Position numbers and translations under genes: made by a program
Part shown: in pieces, positions 11,432-22,309 of the stretch
Layout: the number at the start of each line of letters is the position of its first letter
How positions within the stretch are numbered: position 1 is the stretch's first letter
Source of the DNA: Akebia trifoliata
Taxonomy: Eukaryota > Streptophyta > Magnoliopsida > Ranunculales > Lardizabalaceae
Length of the DNA stretch: 64,000 bases
Reading direction: 5' to 3'
Assembly: GCA_017979445.1 (NCBI GenBank)
Contig: CM030706.1
Location: forward strand, 5,497,595 to 5,561,594
Notes under the pieces: model-generated
The model's database searches: none
Told to the model about the DNA's origin: nothing
Seen by the model: the letters and a program-made list of their open reading frames with translations, nothing else

Positions 11432-11436
11432 AATAG

Positions 11437-12269
11437 TAACTCCTAAACTTAGAAAAAGTTTTTTTTTTTAAGTCTATTTTTTATATAAATTTTTTTTTCC
11501 ATTGAATCTAAGAGGGCTGTATTTTTCTAATGCTAATTATTTGATATTTTTATGAAATTAATTAAAATTTCAGTTTATAAGGAATATTCAACGGGTAAGG
11601 AATAAGTGCACGTAGACACGGGCATATGGTGTAACAAAGTTTTTGTAATAAAATATCAACATATATGTATGCGCGGTAAATCCATAAAAAATCAAGAGAT
11701 TGAAAATGAATTTTGACCATTTGTTTTATTTAAGAGAGATTCACCCGGTGGATTTTATTACAAAAACACCCCTAGATTGAGTTAAACTATAATGAAAGGT
11801 ATTTGGGCCAACATTGATTATTAAATTGGCAATCCAACACCTCATTCTCTTTAGATTTCATGGAAAAAATCAGAATAGAACAAAATCAAAAAAACATTTC
11901 TTTTTGAATTTCAGATGGTGTTGAAAATCGAAGGCTACCGAACTCTCAAATTTAAAAAGAAAATTGATTTTTTTTTTTTTTTTAATACTTTTTTTTGGTT
12001 TAAAATTCTTAGAATTTTGTTCTTTATGACCTTGTGGCGTCAAATCATATTTTTGGATACCAGAAATTTATGTAGTTATGATCCACTTAAAAATATATTA
12101 AGTAACAAATTGACCCCATCAATTGAATTTCATAACATGGATCACTGCTACAGGTTTGATGGGTAACAAACTTGATAAACTTAACAAATATGATAAATTT
12201 CAAAATTCCAAGGGAGTTTTTTCTAATAAAAATAACAGTTAGGTTTGTTGGGTAAATCTATTAAGAATT
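11437..12269. other. Intergenic repeats, no gene
   Basis: 11820-11845 (TTGGCAATCCAACACC) starts a repeat also seen at 44104 and 56755. 11925-12065 is the direct counterpart of the inverted copy at 8846-8985. No supported coding frame. Confidence 0.4.
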
Positions 12270-13030
12270 GAAGACTTTTGTAAACAAAAAACAAAATGAT
12301 AAATTGACTTGTTGACAATCACAATTCTTTGAAGAAAAACATTGATTTTACCATCTAAGAAAAGCAAAGAATCAAAGACTTTTGTAAGTCTTTAGCCCTC
12401 AATATTTCCAAACTTTGATTCATTAATGGTTATCTAATGTTTGAGGGCCAAAGACTGATATTTTTCTTCTACAAGACTTAAAAGATTTGACCATTTGTAA
12501 ATCACATCTTTTCAAAGAAAGAAAAAGACTCAAAAAACGCGAATTAACTACAATCACAATTCTTTGAAGAAAAATATTTATTTTACCAATTGGTGCAGTG
12601 AAGAAATGTAGGGTATTTTAGTTTTAACTCTTACAAAGGTCGAAGATGAAAGGTTTTTAAGAGAAAATTAAGGGATTTTTTTTGCTAGAGGTTATATAAA
12701 GATGATCAGGTGCATTTAGGTCATTTATTTTAGTCTCATACACAATACCTAAGTCAAAGGTGTCTTGTCTAAATCACCTTAAACAACGAGACAGATTAAC
12801 TTGACCCCATTTTTTGAAAAAAGGAAAAAACACAGAAAGACTGTGTAAACAAAATGACAAATTGACTTGTTGACCATCACAATTCTTCGTAAGATTTTTT
12901 TTATTTTGCCGTGTAAGAAAGGCTAAGAATCAAAGATTTTTTTGAAGAAACATCAGCTTTTGACTTCTTCAATATTTCCAAACCATAAGTAAGTTCATTG
13001 GTTTAGGTTCATTAATGGTCATCCGAGCTA
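12270..13030. repeat. Foldback-type repeat family upstream of an RLP exon
   Basis: TTGACTTGTTGACAATCACAATTCTT recurs with AAGCAAAGAATCAAAGACTTTTG and CCCTCAATATTTCCAAAC at 12290-12420 and 12840-12980. An inverted partner (GTTTGAGGGCCAAAGACTGATATTTTTC) lies at 12439-12470. The same family flanks HIPL debris at 55545-56570. Confidence 0.65.
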
Positions 13031-13089
13031 TTGAATAGAGATAAGTTGGACCCGTTTTCTTTCGTTACCCATTCATTAATTTTTCTTTT

Positions 13090-13098
13090 ATTTATAAA
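13090..13098 (+). promoter_or_regulatory. TATA box of second RLP fragment
   Basis: TTTATAAAT followed by CCTC, about 60 bp upstream of the ATG at 13158, as in the other RLP copies. Confidence 0.5.
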
Positions 13099-13157
13099 TC
13101 CTCTATTGCTTCTTTTTTAATACAAAATTTGAGTTTGAGATATAAAACCACCATTCC

Positions 13158-13330
13158 ATGATGAGATTCCTTAGTTTTACAGTTGTGTTAATGTTGTGCA
13201 TCGTGTTCAAACAAAGTCTGATAGATCCTTCAAATCGTCTCTCTTCTTGGATCAGAGAAGATTGTTGCACATGGAAAGGAATTGACTGCGACAATATCAA
13301 CGAAAATGTCGTCCGTTTGAGAGCACGGGG
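13158..13330 (+). pseudogene. LRR receptor-like protein, first-exon fragment 2
   Basis: MMRFLSFTVVLMLCIVF begins like the 7995 copy. An in-frame deletion then removes the end of the signal peptide and the first half of the LRR cap, and the frame resumes at KQSLIDPSNRLSSWIREDCC TWKGIDCDN. The RLP sequence ends near 13318, where GTTTGAGA microhomology joins it to the dispersed spacer block (compare 6112), so the last dozen codons of the open frame are not RLP. With no LRRs it is a relic. It may once have belonged to the LRR body at 33921, but intervening sequence and the gap prevent proof. Confidence 0.75.
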
Positions 13331-14750
13331 TATCTCTAATATCAACCAAAATGTGGAGAGGCATGTCTAAATCACCTTTGGTGACTTGGATGAAATTAGG
13401 ACTATTTTTTTTTCTTTTGTTTTGCTTAATTTAGATTAGAGAATTTATATTGCCACACCACCTTTTACTTATAAAACAAAAATTAATGAAATTATACACC
13501 AACACCACACCTCAAATAAGATTAAAGAGACACCAATAATGCTTATTTGATTTGCAATAAAATATTCCTGAAATCAACCTTACATGGGAACCGAAACTAC
13601 CTCCTCTCACATCTTTTGGAACCAAAACAATGGGTCTCAAAGTCATAGAAATCTCCAATTTATATGATATTTTAGCATTTAATATTTTGAAGAGTCTTTT
13701 TTGTAATTTAAAATTTTAACTAACGTGAGATTAGGGGCAGAACCAGAATTTTCTTCAGGGTGGTCGGAATACGTTTAATGGTAAGGTTGAAGAGCTTCAA
13801 GATGACTGATTTGGGGGAGAGAATTCAAGAGTTTTTTTTATTATTATTATTGGCAATAGAAAAAAGGGCATTCTAGTCATTTCCTTGTACTCTATGAGAG
13901 AAGACTGAAATCAATGTAGACAATGTCATCGGTTTAAAACATAGAATATTTCAACTATTTACCAAAACCTACAACAATGGATTAACATTAACTACCCTCT
14001 GTCTTCAAATTGGGTAGATTAAAATCAATTTAGAGTGCATCTACCACACCAACTTTTGCTTACGCCACCCCAAATGTGTGGTAATTCTTTGGTGATAGGT
14101 TGAAAATGAGGATATTTAAGTTATTTTTGTTAATCAATAAAAGAAGAACAAGGTCAAAAAGGGGCACACGGATTTCCAATATCCACCAATTTAGTAGAGG
14201 GGTGTGTTAATGTACAAGGACATTTTTGAAAACATGGGGGTATGTAAAATATTCATCAAACCATACAAGGGTGTCTAAATCACCAAAAATATTTGGGAGG
14301 GGAGGGGTGTTTCAAATTTGAAAGTATGGAGGAGAGGAGGCATCATCGTAGAGGGGCTTTTCATCAATTGAAAACATGGGGATTCTTGCATCGCTCTGCA
14401 TGAGATAACATAATAAAAAGATATTTCTATAATTTTAAAAAATTAAAAACTAATAAACATGATCATAGGGGTTGTGGGATTGTACTTTTATTAATTTGAC
14501 GAAAATTACATCAATAATAGTAATTTCAAATGTAAAAGTGGGGGCATTTTTTTTTTATCTTCCAATTTTTTTTCTCTGAACAAACACTTATTCCGCCATC
14601 TCATTTTATGAGAATTGAGAGTAGGGTATTTAGGTAACATATATCAGAAGCGTGGGATCTTGATCGTAGTCAAATTGACTTTTACTAGGCTAATATGTAA
14701 TTTTGAGGTGTTTTAATTTTTTTGACCCCAAAGATGCTTGATCGTAGCTT
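13319..14750. repeat. Diverged third copy of the HIPL-RLP spacer block
   Basis: Colinear with 6112-7460 and 59250-60630 (ACACCAACACCACACCTCAA, GGAACCAAAACAATGGGTCT, GTCTTCAAATTG). It has many more substitutions and some extra sequence around 14220-14390. No genes. Confidence 0.8.
13732..14398. mobile_element. hAT-like non-autonomous element, copy 2
   Basis: TAGGGGCAGAACC start and TCGCTCTG end are mutated versions of the 6525 element. TSDs are CGTGAGAT (13724-13731) and CATGAGAT (14399-14406), the reverse of the left/right assignment at 6525. Confidence 0.6.
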
Positions 14751-15262
14751 AAGTGCAATTTTTTTTTTTGGTGGTTGGTAGTAGTGATTGAGTGAACATG
14801 GAGCAATGTAAACTGTTGATAGTCCCTAATAGCCCCTTGACGTAGGTTTTCTTCGATAGACAAATATAAATGAAATACCCTTATCTTTGGCATCAACCGG
14901 TTTTACTTTCTCCTAGGAAATGGGTCGTCCTCAAGCTATTAACCTCTTGAGTAAACTATTTTTAATCTATTCAACTTCGCCTTCAATGTCTTATGTTGTT
15001 GTTAACTAATACCGTTATTTTTGGTTTTGGATCTTCCAAATCATTCTCACGGGTGATTCAGATTTGATTTTTTTTTTTCGATCCTTCAATAAAAAGATTC
15101 ATTCTCCTCATAAAAAAGAATAGGAAGTAGAACCAATAAAGATTTCGTTTCCCGTAAATTTTATTGGAGAAAATGAATCATCTTCAACTTGTTAACCTTC
15201 AAAGTTCTTATCTTCAAAAAAAAAAAAAAACCTTCAAAATTCAAGTTATTACCCTCTTTGGA
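14751..15262. other. Unassigned sequence before the assembly gap
   Basis: No gene or element boundary recognised. The Ogre 3' LTR expected here (GGGGTGTCTACA on this strand) is absent. Confidence 0.4.
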
Positions 15263-15362
15263 NNNNNNNNNNNNNNNNNNNNNNNNNNNNNNNNNNNNNN
15301 NNNNNNNNNNNNNNNNNNNNNNNNNNNNNNNNNNNNNNNNNNNNNNNNNNNNNNNNNNNNNN
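15263..15362. other. Assembly gap of 100 N
   Basis: Exactly 100 N, the usual placeholder for a gap of unknown length. It falls where the Ogre 3' LTR and its outer flank should be. Confidence 0.98.
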
Positions 15363-15372
15363 AGCAATTCGT

Positions 15373-15490
15373 CAGGGTGTTCGGATCCTTGAGGGTAAAG
15401 CTCTCCCCGAATCAAAAGGTTGTCAGGTCCTTGAGCGCAAACTCTCACTGACGGCGTCAGATCCTTGAATTTTAAAGAATTCTCCCTGAC
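15373..15490. repeat. Three hairpin-type tandem units at the end of the Ogre 3' UTR
   Basis: Three units of about 37-42 bp share CCTTGA and CTC(C/A)C. Each is bounded by a short inverted pair: TTCGG...CCGAA, GTCAG...CTGAC and GTCAG...CTGAC. Confidence 0.6.
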
Positions 15491-15619
15491 TAAAAAGTGC
15501 AAATGTGCAAGTGTGTGCACTGTGTGAAACTGAGTAAAACCTTAGCATAAATTGAGCATAGTCTGAGTATAAACTGAGCATAATTGAATATAACTGAGCA
15601 AAATTTGAATATAATCTGA

Positions 15620-16115
15620 GCATAAACTGAGCATAGTTCTGAGAAAACCCTCGGCGGTGTCTGAGCATAATTCCGAGAAAACCCTCGGGGCATCTGAGCA
15701 TAGTTCCGAGAAAACCCTCGGTGGTACCTGAGCATAGTTCCGAGAAAACCCTCGGCGGTAACTGAGCATAGTTCCGAGAAAACCCTCGGCGGTATCATCA
15801 TAACTGAGCATAATTCCGAGAAAACCCTTGGCGGTATCTGAGCATAGTTCCGAGAAAACCCTCGGCGGTAACTGAGCATAGTTCCGAGAAAACCCTCGGC
15901 GGTTCTGAGCATAGTTCCGAGAAAACCCTCGGCGGTAACTGAGCATAGTTCCGAGAAAACCCTCGGCGGTATCTGAGCATAATCCAAGATAACCCTTGGC
16001 GGAAACTGAGCAAAGTCCAAGATAACCCTTGGCGGAAACTGAGCAAAATCCAGATAACCCTTGGCGGCAACTGAGCAAAATCCAAGATAACCCTGGCGGA
16101 AACTGAGCAAAACTG
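15620..16115. repeat. 33-34-bp hairpin tandem array (about 14 units) in the Ogre 3' UTR
   Basis: Unit on the plus strand is CTGAGCATAGTT followed by CCGAGAAAACCCTCGGCGG. The core CCGAG/CTCGG is an inverted repeat with a 6-base loop. From about 15975 units change to CCAAG/CTTGG with loop ATAACC, so both stem arms changed together. A degenerate GAGCATA/GAATATA run (15543-15620) leads in. Unit lengths of 32-34 keep several minus frames open by chance. Confidence 0.9.
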
Positions 16116-16884
16116 GCAGAGGAATGACTGAATTTTGGAGAAATCTGATTAGAACAACCGGAGAACAAATAAATCTGGAAGATAATGAATCTGGAAGAGA
16201 AATGATCGATTCCAAGAATGATTGGATCTGAAAAAGAATCTGGAGAACGAAAGAATGCCATATCTCCTATGTGAGATCCAAAATGCTTTTGTTTGAACCT
16301 CAAGGATGTATCAAAAAGTTTTATGAATTTAAAACATGAGTTTTTATTTCTTTTGAACCTCAAAAGTTTTTCGAAAAAACTGTTATCAAGAGGGTAACCT
16401 TAAATTTGGGGTTCTCATTATCTTTTAGGATTAACATTGCTCAAAGACAAAATGCCTCTAGTTTGACAATGACCATGGCCTTGAAAATAATTGAACACAT
16501 CATAAAAAAATGCCCCTAGTATAAGGGGGAAAAGTTACATTAAAAAAAGAAAGAAAATGCCCCTTGTATGAAGGTTTGAAATAATTGATTACCACAAGCG
16601 CAATAAAGACTCAACTTTTAATTTTGATTAATTTTATTGAAGGTTTTGAGTCAGGCTCAAGAGTACAAAATTATTTCCTTTCGAGTTTCATCATAGAATT
16701 CACCCTTATCTCCCTTGGTTCACTTGGGGAAGTAAACATTTTCAGATCGATCGTAGACAAGATACTTGTGGCTTCTGAGTCTATGCCTGGTTAAGCTAAG
16801 TATTGAACTTGATTATTCGGACTTCTGATGTTTCAGCTCGGACCGCTCTCAGCTTGGGATTTTCTTCTGTTTTTCTTTGTTGCT

Positions 16885-17100
16885 CTAACTTTTGCCTAGA
16901 TCGCCTTTTCAGGTTTTCAATCTAGCGAGCTTGCTCTAGCTTTTGCCTAGATCGCCTTTTCAGGTTTTCGATCTAGCGAGCTCTTTTTTTCTCTTGGCTC
17001 TGATTGTTGCCAAAGTTGTCCTTTCAGATTTTCAACCTTGCGAGCTTGCCTTAATTTTTGCCTAAGTCGCCCTTTTCGGGTTTTCAACTTAGCAGGCTTC
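16885..17100. repeat. ~67-bp tandem repeats in the Ogre 3' UTR
   Basis: Three to four units contain TTTTGCCTAGATCGCCTTTTCAG, then GTTTTC, then ATCTAGCGAGCT; the later ones are diverged (CCTAAGTCGCCC, CAACTTAGCAGGC). No coding role. Confidence 0.8.
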
Positions 17101-17621
17101 ATCATTTTTTTATATTCTTTTCCTCCTCTGAACTTCTGGAGTTGCTGTCTGATCATGCTTTGCTATCTTCCTTGACTTTTCGCACGTACTTAGGAGGACT
17201 TTTATGGGTAGGCTTAGGACTGGGTATAAAAGAAAGGAAGTTTTGAGGCTCAAAAACCCAAATGCCCCTTGTGTGGCATTTCATTTAAATTGTTTTCTTT
17301 TTCCTTAAATTTTCTTCCCCATTTTAGATTTTTTTTTTTTTTTTGAATCTTTTTCTTAATTTTTTATTGTGTGGGGAACTAGATTTTTTTTTATTTTTAT
17401 TTTTTATGTGGTCGGGCCTGAAGTAACTTCTCAGGTTGCCTACGTACCCCAGATTTTGGGATCAGACCAAAACGTAGTTCGAATTTTCCCTCCCCTAGGT
17501 TAGGTGATCGGCTGAGAAATAAAAGGCACAATATATATATATTTGAAAAGGTTGCAAAGGGTTGAGAAAGGAGATAATGAACTGGGTAGCAAGGAAATTG
17601 ATTCGGCCAAAGATGGCCTCC

Positions 17622-19214
17622 TTAAATGTAGTACCGTTTGATTTGGTCAAGGTTGGTTGGTTCTGGTAACTCGATTCCATCATGATCTTGAAGTCTGACA
17701 GCTTTTCCTGGTAATATTTCTTTGACGATGAACGGACCTCCCCAATTTGGTTTGAACTTCCCCCTGGGATCAAAAATAGGTGCCCTGTTCTCTTTGAGTA
17801 CTAAATCCCCGACTTGTAAGTGACGGGCCTTGATTTTCTTGTCAAATGCACGGGCGACTCTTCTTTGATAAGCTTGCACGTGGTACAACGCTCTTAGTCG
17901 TTTTTCTTCGATCAAATTCAATTCTTCATACCGTTGGCGAACCCAATCTGCTTCTGACAACTGACTTTCTAACAAAATCCTGAGAGATGGAATCTCCATT
18001 TCAACTGGCAAGACTGCTTCCATGCCATACACTAAGGAGTAGGGAGTAGCTCCGGTGGAGGATCGAATTGAGGTTCGATATGCCCATAATGCAAATGGCA
18101 GTTTTTCTGACCAATCTCGATGTGATTGACACATTTTCCTGAGGATAGTCTTGATATTCTTATTAGCTGCTTCGACTGCTCCGTTAGTCTGAGGTCGGTA
18201 AGGAGATGATTTATGGTGTGAGATTTTAAACTTTGAACACAATTTGATAACCTCAGCTTTGAAATGCGACCCGTTATCGGAGATCAACTCTGAAGGTACC
18301 CCGTATCGACTGATGATGTTCGTTTGAATAAACTTTGCAACTCGAGACGCAGTAAGGACAGCATAAGAGGCAGCTTCAACCCATTTGGTAAAATAATCGA
18401 TGGCAACCAGGATGTATTCGTGCCCGTTTGATGCCTTAGGCGATATTTTACCAATAATGTCAATTCCCCAGACTGAGAATGGCCATGGTGAAGTCAGACC
18501 CACTAATTGAGATGGTGGCACATGTATCAAGTTCGCATTTATTTGGCATTTATGACAGGTTTTGACCATGTGATGACAATCTGTTTCCATCGTGGGCCAA
18601 TAGTATCCTTGTCTCATAATCTTCTTAGCTAACATTTTCCCACTCATATGAGGGCCACATTCTCCTGAATGTAGTTCAATCATTATCTGTTCAGCTTGAT
18701 CTTCATCAACACACGACAAGTGAATCCCATCATAAGATCTTTTGTATAAGCTTCCTGCGCACAGGATAAATTGAGACGCTAATCTTAGTAGGGTCTGTCG
18801 TTCTTCCTCGATGCTTCTTCCGGAAATTCTTGTTTTTCCAACACTTTCCTTATGTCTGTGTACCATGGCTTTCCATCGGGTAGTCGAGTAGCAATGTTGA
18901 TTTGATGGCAGTACGCGGGTTTTATTTTTGACTTCAACAGTGATCGGTCTCAATTCCATGCCAGGGGGCAAATGGATCATTGAAGATAAAGTTGCTAAGG
19001 AGTCAGCAAATCTGTTATCCTCCCTTGACAAGTGCTGGAATAGGATAGCTTTAAACTTACTGACTAAGTTTAGCAAATACTCATGATAGGGTTTCAACTT
19101 TTCATCCCTAGTCTTCCATTCTTCCAATGACTGATGTATGACCAAAGCTGAATCCCCGAAAACTTCAATTTCTGTAATACCTAGTTCAAAGCAGCTTCGA
19201 GCCCTGCGATGCAC
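17622..19214 (-). pseudogene. Ogre integrase with archaeal-type RNase H tail
   Basis: 530-codon open frame on the minus strand. Residues 12-80 are the end of the archaeal-type RNase H (LGITEIEVFGDSALV, then REDNRFADSLA). The integrase zinc-binding residues are H182 and H189 (or nearby) with C220 and C223. The catalytic triad is visible: D252 in WGIDIIG, D313 in ISDNGSHF, E348 in NGAVEAANK, with the 35-residue D-E spacing. The C-terminal part has the GPFIVKEILPGKAVRL region. The integrase joins element DNA to host DNA in the nucleus. This section is intact, but the frame is cut off from RT by a one-base deletion near 19195 and upstream stops, so no complete polyprotein is possible. Confidence 0.9.
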
Positions 19215-19750
19215 GCCTCATATTCAGCCGTATTATTAGTGTTCGAAAAGGCTAACTTAATAGCGATAGGAAAATGGCACCCTTCTGGAGATAACAAGAT
19301 TGCCCCTATTCCATACCCATTTTGATTGGCCGCTCCATCAAAGTATAACTGCCATGTTTGGTTCTGCGGTTCTTCTTTAACGTTCAAGATGTTCTCATCT
19401 GGGAATTGATCGACAGGCCTTATTCCTTCTACTACAGGGTGATCTGCCAAGTATTCTGCTACAGCTCTCCCCTTGATGGATTTCTGTGTAACATGCGTGA
19501 TGTCAAACTCTGATAGCAACAGTAACCATCGTGCGGTTCTCCCTGTCAATGCCGATTTCTCGAAAAGATATTTGAGAGGATCCATCCGAGATAATAGGAT
19601 AATTGAATGAGACAGCATATAATGCCGGAGTCTCTGAGTAGCCTATACCAATGCTAAGCAAGTTTTCTCCAAGGATGAATACTTTCGTTCATATTCTAAC
19701 ATCTTCTTACTGATGTAGTAGATGGCCCTTTCTTTGCGAGTATCTTTGTC
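19181..19750 (-). pseudogene. Ogre RNase H region (gypsy-type remnant and archaeal-type RNase H)
   Basis: 19181-19618 is open and carries WQLYFDGAANQNGYGIG and NTAEYEACIAGLEAAL, the first catalytic part of an archaeal-type RNase H. Sequence just upstream (19625-19750) is the end of the ordinary gypsy RNase H (RKERAIYYISKKMLEYERK) and is interrupted by stops at about 19640 and at 19751. Having both RNase H types is characteristic of Tat/Ogre elements. Confidence 0.85.
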
Positions 19751-20998
19751 CTACTGTGCAAGCATGCATCCCATAGCTTCTTCTGTGACTGACAAATAAA
19801 GAAGAAGTGGTTCACCCGATGTAGGTGGAACCAAAATAGGTGGATTTAAGAGATACTCCTTGACTTGGTCGAAAGCTTTTTGACATTGCTCATTCCAAAC
19901 TGTTGGTTCATTCTTCTTAAGAAGCTTGAAAATAGGTTCGCAGACGTTGGTGAGTTGAGCGATGAACCTGCTAACATACTGGATTCTGCCCAGAAAACCT
20001 CGAATCTGTTTTTCAGTCTCGGGAGGCGGCATCTCTTGGATAGCTTTAATCTTTACAGGGTCTACTTCGATTCCTCTCTGACTGACTACAAATCCCAACA
20101 GCTTTCCAGAAGTTACTCCGAATACACATTTCTGTGGGTTGAGGCGGAGTTGGTACTTTTGAATCCTTGTGAGAAATTTTTCTAACGCAGTAAAATGCCC
20201 TAGTCGTTCTTTGGATTTGACTATCATATCATCTACATAGACTTCGACCTCTTTGTGTATCATGTCATGTAGTAAAGTCGTGGCTGCTCTTTGATAGGTA
20301 GCTCCAGCGTTCTTCAAACCAAAAGGCATGACCTTGTAGCAGAAGGTCCCCCACTGTGTGATGAACGACGTCTTTTGCATATCTCGAGGATCCATCTTTA
20401 TCTGATTGTACCCTGAAAATCCATCCATGAAGGACAACAACGCGTGTCCTGCTGTACTGTCTACTAGAACATCTATGTGTGGTAAAGGGAAACTATCCTT
20501 TGGGCTTGCTTTGTTTAATCTCTAAAATCCACACACATTCTAACTTTTCCATCCTTTTTCGGCACCGGGACGACATTGGCAATCCACTCAGGGTATTCTA
20601 CTACTTCCAAAGAATCCAGCGTTAATCTGCTTTGTAACTTCTTCTTTGATTTTCAAAGCCCATTCCGGCTTCATACGTCGAAGTTTCTGTTTGATTGGTC
20701 GAGCATCAGGATATAACGGAATCCGATGTTGGACAATATCTGTGCTTACCCCCGGCATATCCTCGTAAGACCACGCGAATACGTCTTTGAACTTTCTGAG
20801 TAAATCTACTATCCCTTTGCGTTCATCAGGAGATAAAGTGACCCCTATACGAATTTCCTGAGGACTTTCTTTTGTTCCGAGGTTGATAACCTCTACTTCC
20901 TCTATTGGAGGTTGAGCCTGACGTTCCTCTTCTTGTTTAAGTAATTTGATTATTTCAGGGGGAGGTTCTTCGTCAGAAGACTCTCCCTCCGAAGCCAA
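19751..20998 (-). pseudogene. Ogre reverse transcriptase
   Basis: 20588-20998 encodes the acidic linker and RT N-terminus (FAWSYEDMPGVSTDIVQHR, KQKLRRMKPEWALKIKEEV). 19751-20440 encodes the palm: FMDGFSGYNQIKMDP, MPFGLKNAGATYQR and the catalytic YVDDMIVKS, then the connection region (RGFLGRIQYVSRFI). Between them, at about 20440-20590, lie a frameshift and two stops, so the enzyme is inactive. RT copies element RNA to cDNA. Confidence 0.9.
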
Positions 20999-21715
20999 TT
21001 ATTAGTTGAATTATTATTGCGCTCGGGGTAATCAAAAATTTCTTTCATTTCATTGAAAAGAGATGGGGTAACAGGACTCATTGCAGACTTGACAGACTCA
21101 GCAGGAAAAACAGACTCCTAGAAATAACAGACTCAGCAGAAACAACTAACTTACTCGACTCAACAGAAATAAATGACTCAACTGGCATGTCAGACTGAAC
21201 AGGACTAATGGGACCGACAGACCCAGCCTTGACATGCAACACAGGACTGATTACATGATAATTTGATAGAGACCCAACAACGGGTTTGATTACAGACTGA
21301 GGATTTGGGATTCCTTTCCCAACTGATAACACTAAGATACCATGATCTTCAATGAATAGCTGATCTATGTTGAGGGAGTCCTAGATCGAGCTGCCAGTCT
21401 TCAACTTTCTTCTCCTTAACTTCTATGCTTGCTTCCTTTTCGGGCCATTCCATGCCAAAAAAGATTTCAAACCCCGGCAGACGAGTACTGTGATGTGATC
21501 AATAAATGGCTCTGGGAACCCACAGTAGCGGAAGTCTTCTCCTTCTTTCACGAAATAACCATTGAGGGTCTTTCGATAGGGCTTCATTTTAATGAGATCT
21601 GTGGTACGCCTTTGCCTTTTAGCAATGGCCTTATCCCGTTTTGTCTTCCAATATTGGGCCCAATCTTCCTTAGTAGGCTTATATCCTAGTCCGAATGTGC
21701 CGATGGCCTCTTTAA
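20999..21715 (-). other. Ogre spacer between protease and RT
   Basis: 21078-21330 is a Ser/Val-rich low-complexity stretch built from repeated GACTCA/ACAGACTC motifs. 21423-21806 keeps an open frame (ENEILPWYGLRSQKQGIKE, then GFGLGYKPT-like sequence) like the G-patch-like stretch after Ogre protease. Ogre elements are known to splice an intron in this interval; I cannot fix its borders here. Confidence 0.5.
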
Positions 21716-22309
21716 TTAATGGTGCCTCTTTAATACCTTGCTTTTGCGACCTAAGCCCATACCAGGGAAGAATCTCATTTTCTTGAATATATTGGCCATG
21801 CAACAATTATAGGTATTTTCCATTGGAAAATACTCCTTCATGGCTTGATCCCATTGGACTGAGCATATCTTTTCAAATTCGAACCCACTGAGCTCTACTC
21901 CCTGTTGTTCTGGTTGAATCTCAAGCAACGGCTTATCCTTAGCCTCAGTATTATATATCCCTACAATTTCAGCATCTCCATGAAGAGTAATTACCAGCCC
22001 ATCCTTGATAAATTTGACCTTCTGATGTAGCGTAGAAGGGATGGCTTTAATCTGGTGTAACCATGGTCTCCCTAACAGTAGATTGAAAGAGGACTGGATA
22101 TCAATAACCTGAAATTCCACAGGAAATTCAGCTATGCCTGTGGACAGCCGAAGGTGCAAAATTCCTAGTACATCTCTCTTGGTGTTATCATAAGCTCTAA
22201 CACCTTGATTAGTAGGTTTGAGATCTTCAGCCTTAAATCCGAGACAAGTAGTCGTTTTCAGCGGGCAAACGTTCAGTGCACTCCCGTTATCAATCAAAAC
22301 TAAAGGTAC
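21716..22309 (-). pseudogene. Ogre aspartic protease, 3' part
   Basis: Carries the active-site motif LVLIDNGSALNVCPL, the flap region and the ILHLRLSTGIAEFPVEFQVID and LLLGRPWLHQIKAIPSTLHQKVKF stretches of a retropepsin. Codons before LVLID are on the other side of a 3163-bp insertion (25473 onward). The first 40-odd residues of the apparent frame above 22310 are solo-LTR sequence, not protease. Confidence 0.85.

Noticed and set aside
15161..15520. Frames running through the N gap
   Set aside because: Created by translating N as unknown residues.
15620..16115. CRISPR-like look of regular repeats
   Set aside because: Units are contiguous with no unique spacers and lie in a plant retrotransposon.
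15490..16363. Overlapping 241- and 273-codon minus-strand frames with an 11-residue repeat
   Set aside because: They are translations of the 33-34-bp tandem array. Three frames are open at once because the unit lacks stops; no start context or homology.
19865..20185. 106-codon plus-strand frame
   Set aside because: Antisense shadow of the Ogre reverse transcriptase.
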